The notes: generated by a model from the sequence alone, not told the origin. Positions 19,000-28,415 are shown, counted from the stretch's first letter. The stretch is 64,000 nucleotides of DNA from an uncultured Prevotellaceae bacterium (GCA_902771785.1 CACXYH010000003.1:1-64000), one strand, 5' to 3'. Translations and numbers: made by a program.

Positions 19000-19497
19000 A
19001 TGTCATTAATAACGCCTGATTTTGGATTGTTGTTTTGGATGGCGCTGGTGTTCATCATCGTGCTCTTCATCCTGTGGAAATGGGGATTCCCCGTTATCGT
19101 CAAGATGGAGCTTGACCGCAAGGACTTCATTGACCAGTCCTTGAAGAAAGCGCACGAAGCCAATGAACGTCTGGCAAACATCCAGAAAGAAGGTGAATCC
19201 ATCTTGCAGGAAGCGCGTGAGAAGCAAGCTCTGATACTAAGAGAAGCTGCTGCGACGCGCGACGCTATTGTGGAAAAAGCTCAGGATAAGGCAAGAAGCG
19301 AAGGTGCTCGACTGCTGGAGGAGGCGAAAGCTTCCATCGAGCAGGAAAAGAAAGCCGCCATTGCCGACATTCGCAAGCAAGTAGCCACACTAAGCGTTGA
19401 AATCGCCGAGAAGGTTCTCAAGCAGAATCTGAAAGACGATAAATCGCAGATGGAACTGATTGACCGTATGCTGGATGATGTTTCTTCTAATAAATAA
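19000..19497 (+). CDS. atpF: ATP synthase F0 sector, subunit b
   Basis: A 165-residue peripheral stalk protein: one N-terminal membrane helix (about 8-28, LLFWMALVFIIVLFILWKWG), then a long charged helix rich in A/E/K/R (about 35-150) that forms the right-handed coiled coil of the stator. It starts 22 nt after atpE and ends 10 nt before atpH. Only one b gene is present, so the stalk is probably a homodimer. Confidence 0.94.
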   Translation: MSLITPDFGLLFWMALVFIIVLFILWKWGFPVIVKMELDRKDFIDQSLKKAHEANERLANIQKEGESILQEAREKQALILREAAATRDAIVEKAQDKARSEGARLLEEAKASIEQEKKAAIADIRKQVATLSVEIAEKVLKQNLKDDKSQMELIDRMLDDVSSNK

Positions 19498-19507
19498 GGT
19501 GTAGCGT

Positions 19508-20044
19508 ATGGATATAGGAGTAATATCGATTAGATATGCGAGAGCATTGCTGAAAAGCGCCACTGATGCTAAGCTTGAAGACCAGGTCTATCAAGAGATG
19601 ATGACTATGGCCAAGAGCTACATCGACGTGCCCGCATTGCGCCAAACGATAGACAATCCCATGCTTTTGAAGGAAAAGAAGGAAACGCTGCTCACCATCG
19701 CCGCAGGTGAGAATCCGAGCACGCTTACCAAGGCCTTCATTGCATTGGTGCTCAAGGAAGACCGAGAGCAAATGATACAGTTCATGGCCAACTCATATGT
19801 CACGCTTTACCGAAAGCAGAAGAATGTCATCCGTGGCAAGCTTACCACCGCAGCTACTGTCTCTGCCGAAACTGAACAGAAGATGCGCATGATGGTGGAA
19901 AGCAAGACTAATGGTACTGTGGAGTTTGAGACTGAGGTGAATCCTGATATCATTGGAGGGTTCATCCTTGAATACGATACGTTCAGAATGGATGCAAGTG
20001 TAAAGTCGAAGCTCAACAGCATTCTTAACACTTTGAAAAAGTAA
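19508..20044 (+). CDS. atpH: ATP synthase F1 sector, delta subunit
   Basis: A 178-residue protein with the OSCP/delta start DIGVISIRYARALLKSA and the C-terminal segment GGFILEYDTFRMDASVKSKLNSI, typical of the family. It links the b stalk to the alpha subunits. It sits in the expected place between atpF and atpA. Confidence 0.93.
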   Translation: MDIGVISIRYARALLKSATDAKLEDQVYQEMMTMAKSYIDVPALRQTIDNPMLLKEKKETLLTIAAGENPSTLTKAFIALVLKEDREQMIQFMANSYVTLYRKQKNVIRGKLTTAATVSAETEQKMRMMVESKTNGTVEFETEVNPDIIGGFILEYDTFRMDASVKSKLNSILNTLKK

Positions 20045-20073
20045 CGTTATAACGTAATAACGAAATTTGAATT

Positions 20074-21660
20074 ATGTCAGATAAAATTAAACCAAGCGAA
20101 GTCAGTCAGGTGCTTCTCGAACAACTGAAAGGCATACAGAATGCCGAGCAGTTTGACGAAGTAGGCACCGTGCTTACCGTGAGCGACGGTGTTGCACGCA
20201 TCTATGGACTCCGCAATGCCGAAGCCAATGAGCTGCTCGAATTTGAGAACGGCACGATGGCTATCGTGATGAACTTGGAAGAAGACAACGTTGGTTGTGT
20301 GCTTCTCGGTTCCACGTCAGGCATCAAGGAGGGCATGGTTGTGAAGCGTACTAAGCGTATTGCTTCTATCCGTGTAAATGACAACATGCTCGGCCGCGTC
20401 ATTAATCCACTTGGACAAGCAGTTGATGGCAAAGGCGACATCGACCTGACTGGTGCTTTCGAGATGCCATTGGACCGCAAGGCTCCTGGTGTAATATATC
20501 GTCAGCCTGTGAAGGAACCCCTTCAGACGGGTCTGAAAGCTGTAGACTCAATGATTCCTATAGGACGCGGACAGCGTGAGCTGATTATTGGTGACCGCCA
20601 GACAGGTAAGACCGCCATTGCCGTTGATACTATCATCAATCAGAAGAGCTTCTTTGAGGCAGGAAAGCCTGTATATTGCATCTACGTAGCTATTGGTCAG
20701 AAAGCATCAACGGTGGCTACGCTCGTGCAAACCTTGAAGGAGCATGGGGCTATGCCGTACACGATTGTCGTTGCTGCAACAGCTGCCGATCCTGCTGCCA
20801 TGCAATATTACGCACCCTTTGCCGGTGCAGCCATTGGAGAGTATTTCCGCGACCGTGGCTTACCTGCACTTGTTGTCTACGATGACCTTTCGAAACAGGC
20901 TGTCGCTTATCGTGAGGTGTCACTGATTCTTCGCCGTCCTTCTGGACGTGAGGCATATCCTGGTGACGTCTTCTACCTACACTCTCGTCTGCTGGAACGT
21001 GCAGCAAAGATTAACGAGCAGCAGGAGGTGGCTGAGCAGATGAACGATCTGCCCGAGTGCATGAAAGGTCATGTGAAGGGTGGCGGTTCTCTTACTGCCC
21101 TACCTATTATTGAGACACAGGCAGGAGACGTATCCGCTTACATCCCCACTAATGTGATTTCTATCACCGATGGTCAAATCTTCCTTGAGAGCGACCTCTT
21201 CAACCAAGGTTTCCGTCCTGCTATCAACGTTGGTATCTCTGTAAGCCGTGTTGGTGGCTCTGCTCAAATCAAGTCCATGAAGAAGGTTGCTGGTACATTG
21301 AAGATAGACCAAGCGCAATATCGTGAACTCGAGGCATTCTCTAAGTTCTCATCAGACATGGATGCCGTGACTGCCATGACGCTCGACCGCGGTCGCAAGA
21401 ACAATCAGCTGCTCATTCAGCCGCAGTATAGCCCAATGCCCGTAGGAGAGCAGGTGGCTATTCTCTATTGCGGTGTACATGGATTGATGCGCGATGTTCC
21501 CATTGACAAGGTACGTGAATGTCAGACCCAGTTCCTCGACAAACTGCGCTCCAGCGCTCCAGAGGTCATCGAGACGCTGACTGCCGGCAAGATTGACGAT
21601 GCAACTACGCAGAAGATAGAAGCCATTATGGCTGATATTGCAGGAACGTATAAAAACTAA
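20074..21660 (+). CDS. atpA: ATP synthase F1 sector, alpha subunit
   Basis: A 528-residue non-catalytic nucleotide-binding subunit. Walker [16 protein letters not shown] (near 172), [16 protein letters not shown] (near 268), and the signature [14 protein letters not shown] (near 385). The Gln in GDRQTGK and the Ser-Arg finger in SVSRVGG are intact. Length is close to E. coli AtpA (513). It ends 6 nt before atpG. Confidence 0.97.
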   Translation: MSDKIKPSEVSQVLLEQLKGIQNAEQFDEVGTVLTVSDGVARIYGLRNAEANELLEFENGTMAIVMNLEEDNVGCVLLGSTSGIKEGMVVKRTKRIASIRVNDNMLGRVINPLGQAVDGKGDIDLTGAFEMPLDRKAPGVIYRQPVKEPLQTGLKAVDSMIPIGRGQRELIIGDRQTGKTAIAVDTIINQKSFFEAGKPVYCIYVAIGQKASTVATLVQTLKEHGAMPYTIVVAATAADPAAMQYYAPFAGAAIGEYFRDRGLPALVVYDDLSKQAVAYREVSLILRRPSGREAYPGDVFYLHSRLLERAAKINEQQEVAEQMNDLPECMKGHVKGGGSLTALPIIETQAGDVSAYIPTNVISITDGQIFLESDLFNQGFRPAINVGISVSRVGGSAQIKSMKKVAGTLKIDQAQYRELEAFSKFSSDMDAVTAMTLDRGRKNNQLLIQPQYSPMPVGEQVAILYCGVHGLMRDVPIDKVRECQTQFLDKLRSSAPEVIETLTAGKIDDATTQKIEAIMADIAGTYKN

Positions 21661-21666
21661 GAGCCT

Positions 21667-22635
21667 ATGCCAAGCCTGAAAGAAATTAAAGGCCGCATTG
21701 CCTCGGTCAACAGCACACGAAAGATTACCTCTGCCATGAAGATGGTGGCTTCTTCGAAGTTGCATCATGCGCAGGTGGCCATCCAGAACATGTTGCCATA
21801 CGAGACGATGCTTGAGCATATTCTCAAGTCCTTCCTTGCAGCTGAAGCCGAGTCACAGACCATCTACGACCAGGAGCGCCCTGTCAAGCGCGTGGCTCTT
21901 GTGGTGTTCTCCAGTAACTCTTCACTATGTGGCGGTTTCAACGCCAACATTATTAAGATGATGACCCGAACTGTGGACTCATATACTGAAGAGTTGGGAC
22001 AAGGATGCGTGGAAGTGTATCCTATTGGTCGTAAAGTCGCAGAGAAAGCCCGCAAACTTGGCTACGACGTAAAGGGTGACTATGCTGCCCTTGTAGATCA
22101 TCCCAATGTACGTGAATGCATCGACATTGCAATGGAGTTGGGTGAGAAGTTTGCTAAAGGCGAGATAGACCGCGTGGAGCTTATTTATCACCACTTCAAG
22201 AGTGCCGGTTCTCAGGTCTTGACCAACAAACAGTTCCTGCCTATCGACGTAGAAAGCGAACTGGAACGAGACCATGAGCGTGATTTGACTTCAAATGTGG
22301 TTACCAAGAAGGCACAGGACTACCTGAAGAAGAACCGCAGGAAGAAAGTTGTACAAGGACGTGAGGTTGTGCCGCTCAATGACAACTTCATTGTCGAGCC
22401 AGACATGAACACTGTCCTGTCGCAGCTTTTACCCAAGATGGCTCATCTCATGCTCTATACAGCTCTGCTTGACAGCGTGGCATCTGAGCACGCAGCACGT
22501 ATGGTAGCCATGCAGACGGCTACAGACAATGCTGACGAGTTACTGCGACAGTTGAACCTGCAATACAACAAGAGCCGACAGCAAGCTATTACGAGCGAAC
22601 TGCTCGACATAGTGGGAGGCTCAGTCAACAACTAA
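21667..22635 (+). CDS. atpG: ATP synthase F1 sector, gamma subunit
   Basis: A 322-residue rotor shaft. The N-terminal coiled-coil start is MPSLKEIKGRIASVNSTRKITSAMKMV. The C-terminal helix is EHAARMVAMQTATDNADELL...LNLQYNKSRQQAITSELLDIV. It is about 30 residues longer than the E. coli protein, the excess lying in the middle domain (near 215-245, a Lys/Arg-rich stretch). It is the last gene of the operon, followed 6 nt later by a strong terminator. Confidence 0.95.
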   Translation: MPSLKEIKGRIASVNSTRKITSAMKMVASSKLHHAQVAIQNMLPYETMLEHILKSFLAAEAESQTIYDQERPVKRVALVVFSSNSSLCGGFNANIIKMMTRTVDSYTEELGQGCVEVYPIGRKVAEKARKLGYDVKGDYAALVDHPNVRECIDIAMELGEKFAKGEIDRVELIYHHFKSAGSQVLTNKQFLPIDVESELERDHERDLTSNVVTKKAQDYLKKNRRKKVVQGREVVPLNDNFIVEPDMNTVLSQLLPKMAHLMLYTALLDSVASEHAARMVAMQTATDNADELLRQLNLQYNKSRQQAITSELLDIVGGSVNN

Positions 22636-22641
22636 ATAAAA

Positions 22642-22690
22642 AGAAAGGCTACACACCCATCATGGAACGTGTAGCCTTTCTTTTTTTTAT
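22642..22690 (+). terminator. Terminator of the atp operon
   Basis: A perfect 13-bp inverted repeat (22642-22654 with 22669-22681) is followed by a run of eight to nine T. It stops the plus-strand atp transcript and may also serve the minus-strand regulator gene ending at 22696. Confidence 0.9.
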
Positions 22691-22695
22691 GCTTC

Positions 22696-23280
22696 TTAAA
22701 TCTTATTGATGTCTACGTACCCATTCATCACGGCATAAATGGTTAGGGCACTTACGCTTTTAAAGCCCAACTTATCCATGATGTTCTTCCGGTGGGTGAT
22801 GACCGTAGAAAGCCCAATGTTCAGCTTATCTGCAATCTCTTTGTTGATATAGCCTTGCACAATCAGCGACATGACTTCGATCTCACGGTCTGAAAGAATC
22901 TTTTGCTGCAACACTTGAGGCATCGGCGGAAGATTCTTCCCTTTAGGATGCGCATGCTGTTGTAGCATCAGCAGCGAACGAACAAGTTCGTGTTCTGGAA
23001 CATTGATACACAGCGTATGGAAACCGCTCAGCGAATCTTCGACCTTCACAGAGAGTACAATCGTCTTGTGTCGATGCTCGGCAAAGAATTCCTTGTTTTC
23101 AAGTACAATGTTCATAGCCACGAAGTAGTGGAAGAAACGCTCTGGATGATTGGCTATGAATTCAGTGTACGAGCAAAACGTCTCAACCGTCATAATCGGT
23201 AAGACGTTTTGTAACAATTGCTTCAGTCCTAAAGCGGAGAGAGTATTGGAATCTATTATAGCTATAGGAGGTCGTTCCAT
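22696..23280 (-). CDS. LuxR-type transcriptional regulator with a degenerate receiver
   Basis: A 194-residue protein. The C-terminal half holds a LuxR/NarL helix-turn-helix (LSDREIEVMSLIVQGYINKE, then VITHRKNIMDKL, residues about 127-185). The N-terminal half starts like a receiver (PPIAIIDSNTLSALGLKQLL), but the region where the phosphorylated Asp should lie reads HYFVAMNIVL (51-60) and has no Asp. It is the last gene of the porin operon, 6 nt after the porin stop. It probably responds to something other than phosphorylation and may control this operon, which is an inference. Confidence 0.8.
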   Translation of the reverse strand: MERPPIAIIDSNTLSALGLKQLLQNVLPIMTVETFCSYTEFIANHPERFFHYFVAMNIVLENKEFFAEHRHKTIVLSVKVEDSLSGFHTLCINVPEHELVRSLLMLQQHAHPKGKNLPPMPQVLQQKILSDREIEVMSLIVQGYINKEIADKLNIGLSTVITHRKNIMDKLGFKSVSALTIYAVMNGYVDINKI

Positions 23281-23286
23281 GATTAC

Positions 23287-25626
23287 TTAGTTAAAGAAAT
23301 TCCATGATACACCCATGCGCAGCACAGAGCTGTTTATAGGATAGTGAGGAGCCAGGAAGCGCATGCCATTACCCAAGTCAGGAGCAGCATTACTCATCAT
23401 TACGAAGAAGCGAGCGTGCTTTAAATGCATGTTTGCGTAGGCATCGATACGAGGGAAATTGCCCAATTCTACACGGCTGTCGCTGTTCTGCTGAACTGCG
23501 AACTGCGTAATTCCAGGCACATAGTCTGGAGCATAGTACTTCGTGAAATAAGTGAGCGCGCCACCTAACTCAACAGACAGAACGCGAGCAATCTTGAATT
23601 GCAGATAGAGATTGGAGAAAACGTTGAACGTAGGCAAGGGCAATACGTCTTTATTGCTCGTCGACTGGTAGGTCAGCACGTTATCCCAATGGAGAGGACC
23701 AAGCTGCAAGTCTTGTATCAGTTGCGCTGTCATCACATTCAGATTTGATGAATGCTGATAGACTGCTGCCTTGAAGTTGGTACGCGTTTCGTCGGTATAG
23801 TCGTACGACATACCAAAGTATGTATAGTTCTGCAGTTCTTCGACAGCCAATCTCACTTTGGTCCTGGTTCTATCAAGAGCAAAAGTACCTTCAATACGCG
23901 TGCGCGTTTCCTTATTTAAACTATTATCCCACCAGAAGTGCTTTGAGTGGTAGCGGCGCTGATAGAATGAAGGATTAAGACGATGGAAGTAGGCATTAGC
24001 CATCAAATGGACCGTATCGCCCAAGAACTTGAAGTTCAAGTCGGTAGAAAAGTCGACCTTCAACTGTCCGGCATCCTCTCCCGTCAGCCATGTTTCACCT
24101 GTAAGGTCGTAGTGCAAGACGCGGCCTTGCTGTTTCTTCAGCTGTGCTCCAATACTGACATTGTGCTCTGAGAAATCCTCGTAGCCTGCTATTCCGCTGG
24201 ATTCAATCTGCGGTAGACGATACTTCCGAAGGTCATAAGACACAAAGCCTTTCAGACCTGCCTTAGCATATTTGTTGAATCCTTCGAGCAAGGCAACGGC
24301 AATGGTGTTCTTCACCTGCAGAAGCTGTGTGCGGTCATAGATGCTATCGCTTTGGTAGCCTCCACCCGAGAGACTATTAAAGTAGGTGTTCGCATAGAAA
24401 TTATTGGGCGTCTCATAGCTCAGATACGTACGTTGATAGTTGTTGACCTCTGCCGTATGGATAAAGCTCGTAACGGGTACGAACTCATTCTTCATTGTTG
24501 CATCGATAGAATCCTGCCGAGCCTGTTCGGCCAACAAGCTATCGGAGACTTCTTTTGAGTCGACTTTGATGCGTCCGGAACGCAGGTCGATGGAATCTTT
24601 TACTGCAATGGTAGAATCGTTGAGGGTTTGAGTCGGTTCCAAACCTGCGATCTTAGCATTGTCTGGGCGCCCTTTGGGAACATCCTTCGAGGCGACTTCA
24701 GCTTTTTTTCCTTTATCTTTCGCACCCTTCGTGTCAGTAGCAAACTTACGTGCCTTCAGCTCTTCTTCGGTCATAGGCACCTTTCTGTAGAAGCCGAGGC
24801 TGTACCGATGGGTCAGAAAGAGATGCTGATGATGTATTCGATTCCAGTTTTTCTCAAGGATGGTTGCTATTTCATTCTCGGCAAACGACTCGGCAAACGA
24901 TTCCGGGTGGGTCACATAGCTGTCGTTAATGAGACCTCCATTTTCACTTGCCTTCTGATGATTCGTAGAAAACAACAGGTGCATCTGGTATTGGTCACCC
25001 AGATACGAACCATAGAATGTAGCTAAGAAGTGAGAGGTGCTCTGGTTTTGGAAATAGCCACGGCCGTAGGCGTAGTTCAAGTCGAAGCCAATGCCAATGC
25101 GCTTACCTGCATTGACTGCAAATTTCGCCTCGAGATGGTCTTCGCCAGTCTGCTTGTCGCCGCAATTGTCGTAACTCAGATTGGTGATAGGCGACAGCGT
25201 ATTGGTAAAATGCCACTCGTCGGGCTGTCGCAGAACCTGGTCATACGGCTGCGTAAAGATGAATGGCGAAGCCTCAGGCCTATCAATGAAGATACGTGAA
25301 AGGCGTGCCGTGAAATTATTACCTAGGGTGTTGTACTGTCCATACTTGCCTGTAGCAAGCGTCGTATGCGGGTATAGATGCGGAATGGTATCAGCCTCTG
25401 CTCTCCTGATGTCGCCGAACCGGCGGTCGACCGTCCACACATAAAGCCCTTTAGGTACTATCTTTGACTGTTTGGTAGTGTCTTTACTATGCGGATTAAA
25501 ATTATTGCTCTCACTACGTTGCGTGATGTCGCCAGAGTCGTCAATCTGATTGAAGGTCTGCGCATGCGCACTTGTTGCGAAAGCAAAAAGCAGTAGAAAG
25601 AGCTGATGATATCGTTTAACTGTCAT
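23287..25626 (-). CDS. Putative outer-membrane porin (Porin_10 type)
   Basis: A 779-residue protein with a signal peptide (about 1-22, ending SAHAQ) and many alternating hydrophobic/aromatic strands ending in Phe (final WNFFN), as expected for an outer-membrane beta-barrel. The stretch VWTVDRRFGDIRRAEADTIPH resembles the start of the Bacteroidetes putative porin family. A low-complexity, Lys-rich insert (about 280-320, KDKGKKAEVASKDVPKG) probably forms a loop or periplasmic segment. Its start overlaps the preceding 69-residue gene by 4 nt, so the two are translationally coupled. Confidence 0.78.
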   Translation of the reverse strand: MTVKRYHQLFLLLFAFATSAHAQTFNQIDDSGDITQRSESNNFNPHSKDTTKQSKIVPKGLYVWTVDRRFGDIRRAEADTIPHLYPHTTLATGKYGQYNTLGNNFTARLSRIFIDRPEASPFIFTQPYDQVLRQPDEWHFTNTLSPITNLSYDNCGDKQTGEDHLEAKFAVNAGKRIGIGFDLNYAYGRGYFQNQSTSHFLATFYGSYLGDQYQMHLLFSTNHQKASENGGLINDSYVTHPESFAESFAENEIATILEKNWNRIHHQHLFLTHRYSLGFYRKVPMTEEELKARKFATDTKGAKDKGKKAEVASKDVPKGRPDNAKIAGLEPTQTLNDSTIAVKDSIDLRSGRIKVDSKEVSDSLLAEQARQDSIDATMKNEFVPVTSFIHTAEVNNYQRTYLSYETPNNFYANTYFNSLSGGGYQSDSIYDRTQLLQVKNTIAVALLEGFNKYAKAGLKGFVSYDLRKYRLPQIESSGIAGYEDFSEHNVSIGAQLKKQQGRVLHYDLTGETWLTGEDAGQLKVDFSTDLNFKFLGDTVHLMANAYFHRLNPSFYQRRYHSKHFWWDNSLNKETRTRIEGTFALDRTRTKVRLAVEELQNYTYFGMSYDYTDETRTNFKAAVYQHSSNLNVMTAQLIQDLQLGPLHWDNVLTYQSTSNKDVLPLPTFNVFSNLYLQFKIARVLSVELGGALTYFTKYYAPDYVPGITQFAVQQNSDSRVELGNFPRIDAYANMHLKHARFFVMMSNAAPDLGNGMRFLAPHYPINSSVLRMGVSWNFFN

Positions 25627-25832
25627 AGTTTCATCATCCTAAGCGTAAGCTCGACAAACTTGAGCACCGAGGCCCCGATGAGGATATAGATGCCTGTCTG
25701 GCGCGACATCCACGTGAAAACCGCCATACCTATCAGAGCACCTAATATAAACCCGATGTTCAACCACATGCGCAGTACGCGCAGTCGGCCTTCATCCCGA
25801 AACGGCTTCAGGTTGCTATAACGATTGCTCAT
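25623..25832 (-). CDS. Small two-helix membrane protein
   Basis: A 69-residue protein with two predicted membrane helices (about 22-42 and 48-62) separated by the short loop SRQTG. The N-terminus is positively charged (KPFRDEGRLRVLR), so both ends are probably cytoplasmic. It overlaps the porin start by 4 nt (ATGA) and the end of the DUF4468 gene by 4 nt. I do not recognise a characterised family. The tight coupling points to a joint role with the envelope proteins of the operon. Confidence 0.7.
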   Translation of the reverse strand: MSNRYSNLKPFRDEGRLRVLRMWLNIGFILGALIGMAVFTWMSRQTGIYILIGASVLKFVELTLRMMKL

Positions 25833-26443
25833 TTCGTCAACAGAGTTTCAAAGCGTTTGAAGATGTAGTCCTTACGGTCGATAGTCTTACGACGGAATTT
25901 TCCACTGACACGTGCGAGCTTATTCTTTTTCTTCGTCAAACCATATTCGTCAGTAATCCATTCTTCTGCCTTGTAGGTTTCTGGTGTGCGCTCTTCCTCG
26001 TAGAGATAGTTGATGCGGGTCATGCGCAGCGTCACTTCGCCGTCCTTATATTCTGCCAGCAGGTGATACATCAGGCGGGTACGGTCTAATACGAGTGCGG
26101 TGCTCTTGAAGACGAGCCACTCCTGATAGGTGCCGCCTATGATTTTCTGCGTCGGGTCATCCATTGCCACACGACTGTTTTCGAACTGGTTCTTCTCTTT
26201 CGTCATGCTGGTAAGCTCGTTCTTGACGATGTCGTAGATTTGCGAGGCAGTTTTTCCAGGAGCCTTGATAGTGGTAGTAAAACATACCTTACCATCGACT
26301 ACAGGCACTGCACCTTCCAGATACTTGGCATCAGGATTGCCCTGCTGAGCGGTTACAGCTGCGTCTGGCATTTCCCATGTGTTGGCTTGTGCCGAGGCCA
26401 GCAATGGCAGGCACACCATCAGAGTTATCATCAGTTTCTTCAT
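25829..26443 (-). CDS. Secreted DUF4468-type protein
   Basis: A 204-residue protein starting MKKLMITLMVCLPLLASAQ, a clear signal peptide. A longer open frame extends upstream, but it crosses the promoter (26487-26517), so the ATG at 26443 is chosen. The mature part contains a DUF4468-like domain (AVPVVDGKVCFTTTIKAPGK to TRINYLYEEER, about 45-160). This domain is frequent in Bacteroidetes and its function is unknown. It is the first gene of the four-gene envelope operon. Confidence 0.8.
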   Translation of the reverse strand: MKKLMITLMVCLPLLASAQANTWEMPDAAVTAQQGNPDAKYLEGAVPVVDGKVCFTTTIKAPGKTASQIYDIVKNELTSMTKEKNQFENSRVAMDDPTQKIIGGTYQEWLVFKSTALVLDRTRLMYHLLAEYKDGEVTLRMTRINYLYEEERTPETYKAEEWITDEYGLTKKKNKLARVSGKFRRKTIDRKDYIFKRFETLLTK

Positions 26444-26486
26444 AATTGTGCTTTGTAAAATGTTGTTACGTTCTTTTTTATCTGTG

Positions 26487-26517
26487 CAAAAGTACAAAGA
26501 TAATTTGATATGACCAA
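26487..26517 (-). promoter_or_regulatory. Promoter of the DUF4468-porin-regulator operon
   Basis: On the minus strand TTG (26515-26517), 20 nt, TACTTTTG (26487-26494): a full match. It lies 44 nt before the chosen start and inside the longer open frame, which supports the shorter start. Confidence 0.75.
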
Positions 26518-26589
26518 AAGCAAAGGCCGTCATCGACTTTGTTTTAACAATTCTTCCCAAAAAGATGCCGATATTTCAGCAATTTGTTG

Positions 26590-26597
26590 TACCTTTG
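26590..26597 (+). promoter_or_regulatory. -7 box of the pseudouridine synthase gene
   Basis: TACCTTTG. Transcription would start near 26603, so the first usable ATGs are 26606, 26612 or 26627. No TTG at the right -33 distance. Confidence 0.6.
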
Positions 26598-26605
26598 CAG
26601 CGATT

Positions 26606-27505
26606 ATGAGAATGAATACAGGATATATGCACGAGGGCGATTACGAACACTTCGTGGTTCAGGAACCCAAGCCGTTGCTGGAGTGGCTGCTTGAAAACGT
26701 AAAGCAAAGCCGCAGCAAGGTGAAGGCTACCTTGCAGGGTAGGGGAGTGAAAGTCGACGGAAAGACGGTGAGCCAATTTGACTATCAGCTGCAAAAAGGC
26801 ATGAAGATAGCCTTCAGTAAGACGAAGCGAAACAATGAGGGCCTCAAGAATCGCTTTGTAAGAATTGTGTATGAAGACAGATGGCTGGTGGTTGTCGAGA
26901 AGAACCCCGGCATCTTGTCGATGGCGGCCGGGCATTCGACGCTGAACGTGAAGTCTATTCTTGACGACTACTTCAGGAAGACACGGCAGAAATGCACCGC
27001 CCACGTGGTACATCGACTGGACCGTGACACCAGCGGACTCATGGTCTATGCCAAGGATATGGAAACCGAGCAGATACTTGAGCACAACTGGCACGACATT
27101 GTTTACGACCGTCGCTACGTGGCAGTGCTGAGCGGAGAGATGGAAAACGATGAGGGTACGATTGCCAACTGGCTGAAGGACAACAAAGCTTACGTAACTT
27201 ATTCATCGCCAGTAGATAACGGTGGAAAGTATGCAGTAACGCATTATCATGTGTTAGAACGCACTACGGAGCATTCACTGGTGGAGTTCAAGCTTGAGAC
27301 GGGCCGCAAAAATCAGATTCGTGTTCACGCTTCAGACATGGGACATCCCGTGTGTGGCGATACGAAATACGGAAATGGCGACGACCCGCTGCATCGTTTG
27401 TGTCTGCATGCATGGCTACTCTGCTTCACTCATCCCATCACCGGCAAGTCCATGGAGTTCGAGACGCCGGTGCCCACGCCTTTCCGCCTGTTGTTTAAAC
27501 GATAA
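26606..27505 (+). CDS. RluA/RluD-family pseudouridine synthase
   Basis: A roughly 299-residue RNA-modifying enzyme. The N-terminal part is S4-like (LLEWLLENVKQSRSKVKATL, then VKVDGKTV). The catalytic motif HRLDRDTSGLMVYAKD, with the active Asp, lies in the middle. LETGRKNQIRVHASDMGHPV and GDTKYG near the C-terminus are typical of the family. The target (23S rRNA or tRNA position) cannot be told from sequence. Start choice is uncertain: an upstream frame exists, but the -7 box at 26590 excludes it. 26606 gives a near-leaderless mRNA and 26627 a leader of about 25 nt. Confidence 0.88.
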   Translation: MRMNTGYMHEGDYEHFVVQEPKPLLEWLLENVKQSRSKVKATLQGRGVKVDGKTVSQFDYQLQKGMKIAFSKTKRNNEGLKNRFVRIVYEDRWLVVVEKNPGILSMAAGHSTLNVKSILDDYFRKTRQKCTAHVVHRLDRDTSGLMVYAKDMETEQILEHNWHDIVYDRRYVAVLSGEMENDEGTIANWLKDNKAYVTYSSPVDNGGKYAVTHYHVLERTTEHSLVEFKLETGRKNQIRVHASDMGHPVCGDTKYGNGDDPLHRLCLHAWLLCFTHPITGKSMEFETPVPTPFRLLFKR

Positions 27506-27515
27506 CTATTGATAT

Positions 27516-27671
27516 ATGAACGACAATATTATTTACTACGTATTCCTGCTTGCAGCTATTATCGTTGCCTTCCTGATTGTGAAGAAGGTGACGTCGTGCC
27601 TTATCAAGAGTGCCGTTCTTTTGGTGCTGGCAGCTGCACTCGCCTACGTCTACTACTTCTATCTGCGTTAG
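27516..27671 (+). CDS. 51-residue hydrophobic protein
   Basis: ATG at 27516, 10 nt after the pseudouridine synthase stop, gives a 51-residue protein with two membrane helices (about 6-20 and 28-46) joined by VKKVTSCLIK. The aromatic tail is YVYYFYLR. Composition is strongly membrane-like and the spacing fits an operon, so it is probably real although short. Its stop TAG (27669-27671) overlaps the stop of the convergent HD-domain gene (27668-27670). Confidence 0.6.
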   Translation: MNDNIIYYVFLLAAIIVAFLIVKKVTSCLIKSAVLLVLAAALAYVYYFYLR

Positions 27672-28324
27672 CGAGTCTCCTCTTCGTAGTAGCGTTCGAA
27701 GGCTTCACGCAACTTGACTGGCTGCGCAATGATGTTGCGAAGCTCGTTGAGAGCCTTCTCGTTAGGCGAGCCCGATATCCAAAGACGTATGTATCCGTTG
27801 GCCGAGTACTTGCTCTCCATGTGCTCACGAAAGCGTTGCCAATGCGCTTCCTTGTCTAAATGGGCATAGTTAGCAAGGCCGAACTGCACGGTACGGCGGA
27901 AGACGGTCTCTGGCGAAATGTCTCTATCGGCCTCGGCCACAACCTTTCCATAGATACTCCGCGGTGCATGCGAGGCCGACGCCCGGTGGTCTTCAACGGC
28001 TTCCTTCATGATTTTTATCTGTTCGGGCGTGAACCAGCGCTTCAGACGAGCGTCTTGAGCCAGTATCCGACCGCCGGTGAGATGGTGAACGGCACGTGGT
28101 CCTGACATGCCGAGGTCGTGATAGGCAGCAATAGTATACACCATATTGATGTCGGTGCCGGTAGTTCTGACCAGCTCTAACGAGCGACGTATGACACGCG
28201 TCACGTGCTCCATGTTGTGCGCCTTGTCGAATTGAGCGTACTGAGGCAGTATCTGGGTTTCAATGAACTCGACTAAATCGAGGCTTGGGTAACTTGAGTT
28301 CATGGGCGAAAGTCCTGGGGTCAT
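27668..28324 (-). CDS. HD-domain phosphohydrolase
   Basis: A 218-residue cytoplasmic protein. Metal-binding HD-type residues are visible in HNMEHVTRVIRRSLEL (near 36-51), AAYHDLGM (near 66-73, the His-Asp pair) and a later EDHRAS (near 112) and EADRD (near 131). This is the pattern of small HD hydrolases acting on nucleotides or related phosphates. The substrate is unknown. A second ATG at 28303 is possible. It converges with the upstream small gene with a 3-4-nt overlap of stop codons. Confidence 0.82.
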   Translation of the reverse strand: MTPGLSPMNSSYPSLDLVEFIETQILPQYAQFDKAHNMEHVTRVIRRSLELVRTTGTDINMVYTIAAYHDLGMSGPRAVHHLTGGRILAQDARLKRWFTPEQIKIMKEAVEDHRASASHAPRSIYGKVVAEADRDISPETVFRRTVQFGLANYAHLDKEAHWQRFREHMESKYSANGYIRLWISGSPNEKALNELRNIIAQPVKLREAFERYYEEETR

Positions 28325-28356
28325 GATATGGAAAGCATGGTTCGATATTGATGCAG

Positions 28357-28364
28357 CAAAGGTA
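28357..28364 (-). promoter_or_regulatory. -7 box of the HD-domain gene
   Basis: TACCTTTG on the minus strand, 33 nt before the ATG at 28324. The nearest TTG is 23 nt further up, slightly too far. Confidence 0.55.
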
Positions 28365-28407
28365 CAAAAAAAACTGGATTTACACTACAACATACTGAAA
28401 TTATTTG

Positions 28408-28415
28408 TAACTTTG
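28408..28415 (+). promoter_or_regulatory. -7 box of menA
   Basis: TAACTTTG, 35 nt before the ATG at 28451. No clear -33 TTG. Confidence 0.55.

Noticed and set aside
26510..26605. N-terminal extension of the pseudouridine synthase
   Set aside because: The in-frame upstream codons cross the -7 box at 26590-26597 and have no domain-like sequence.
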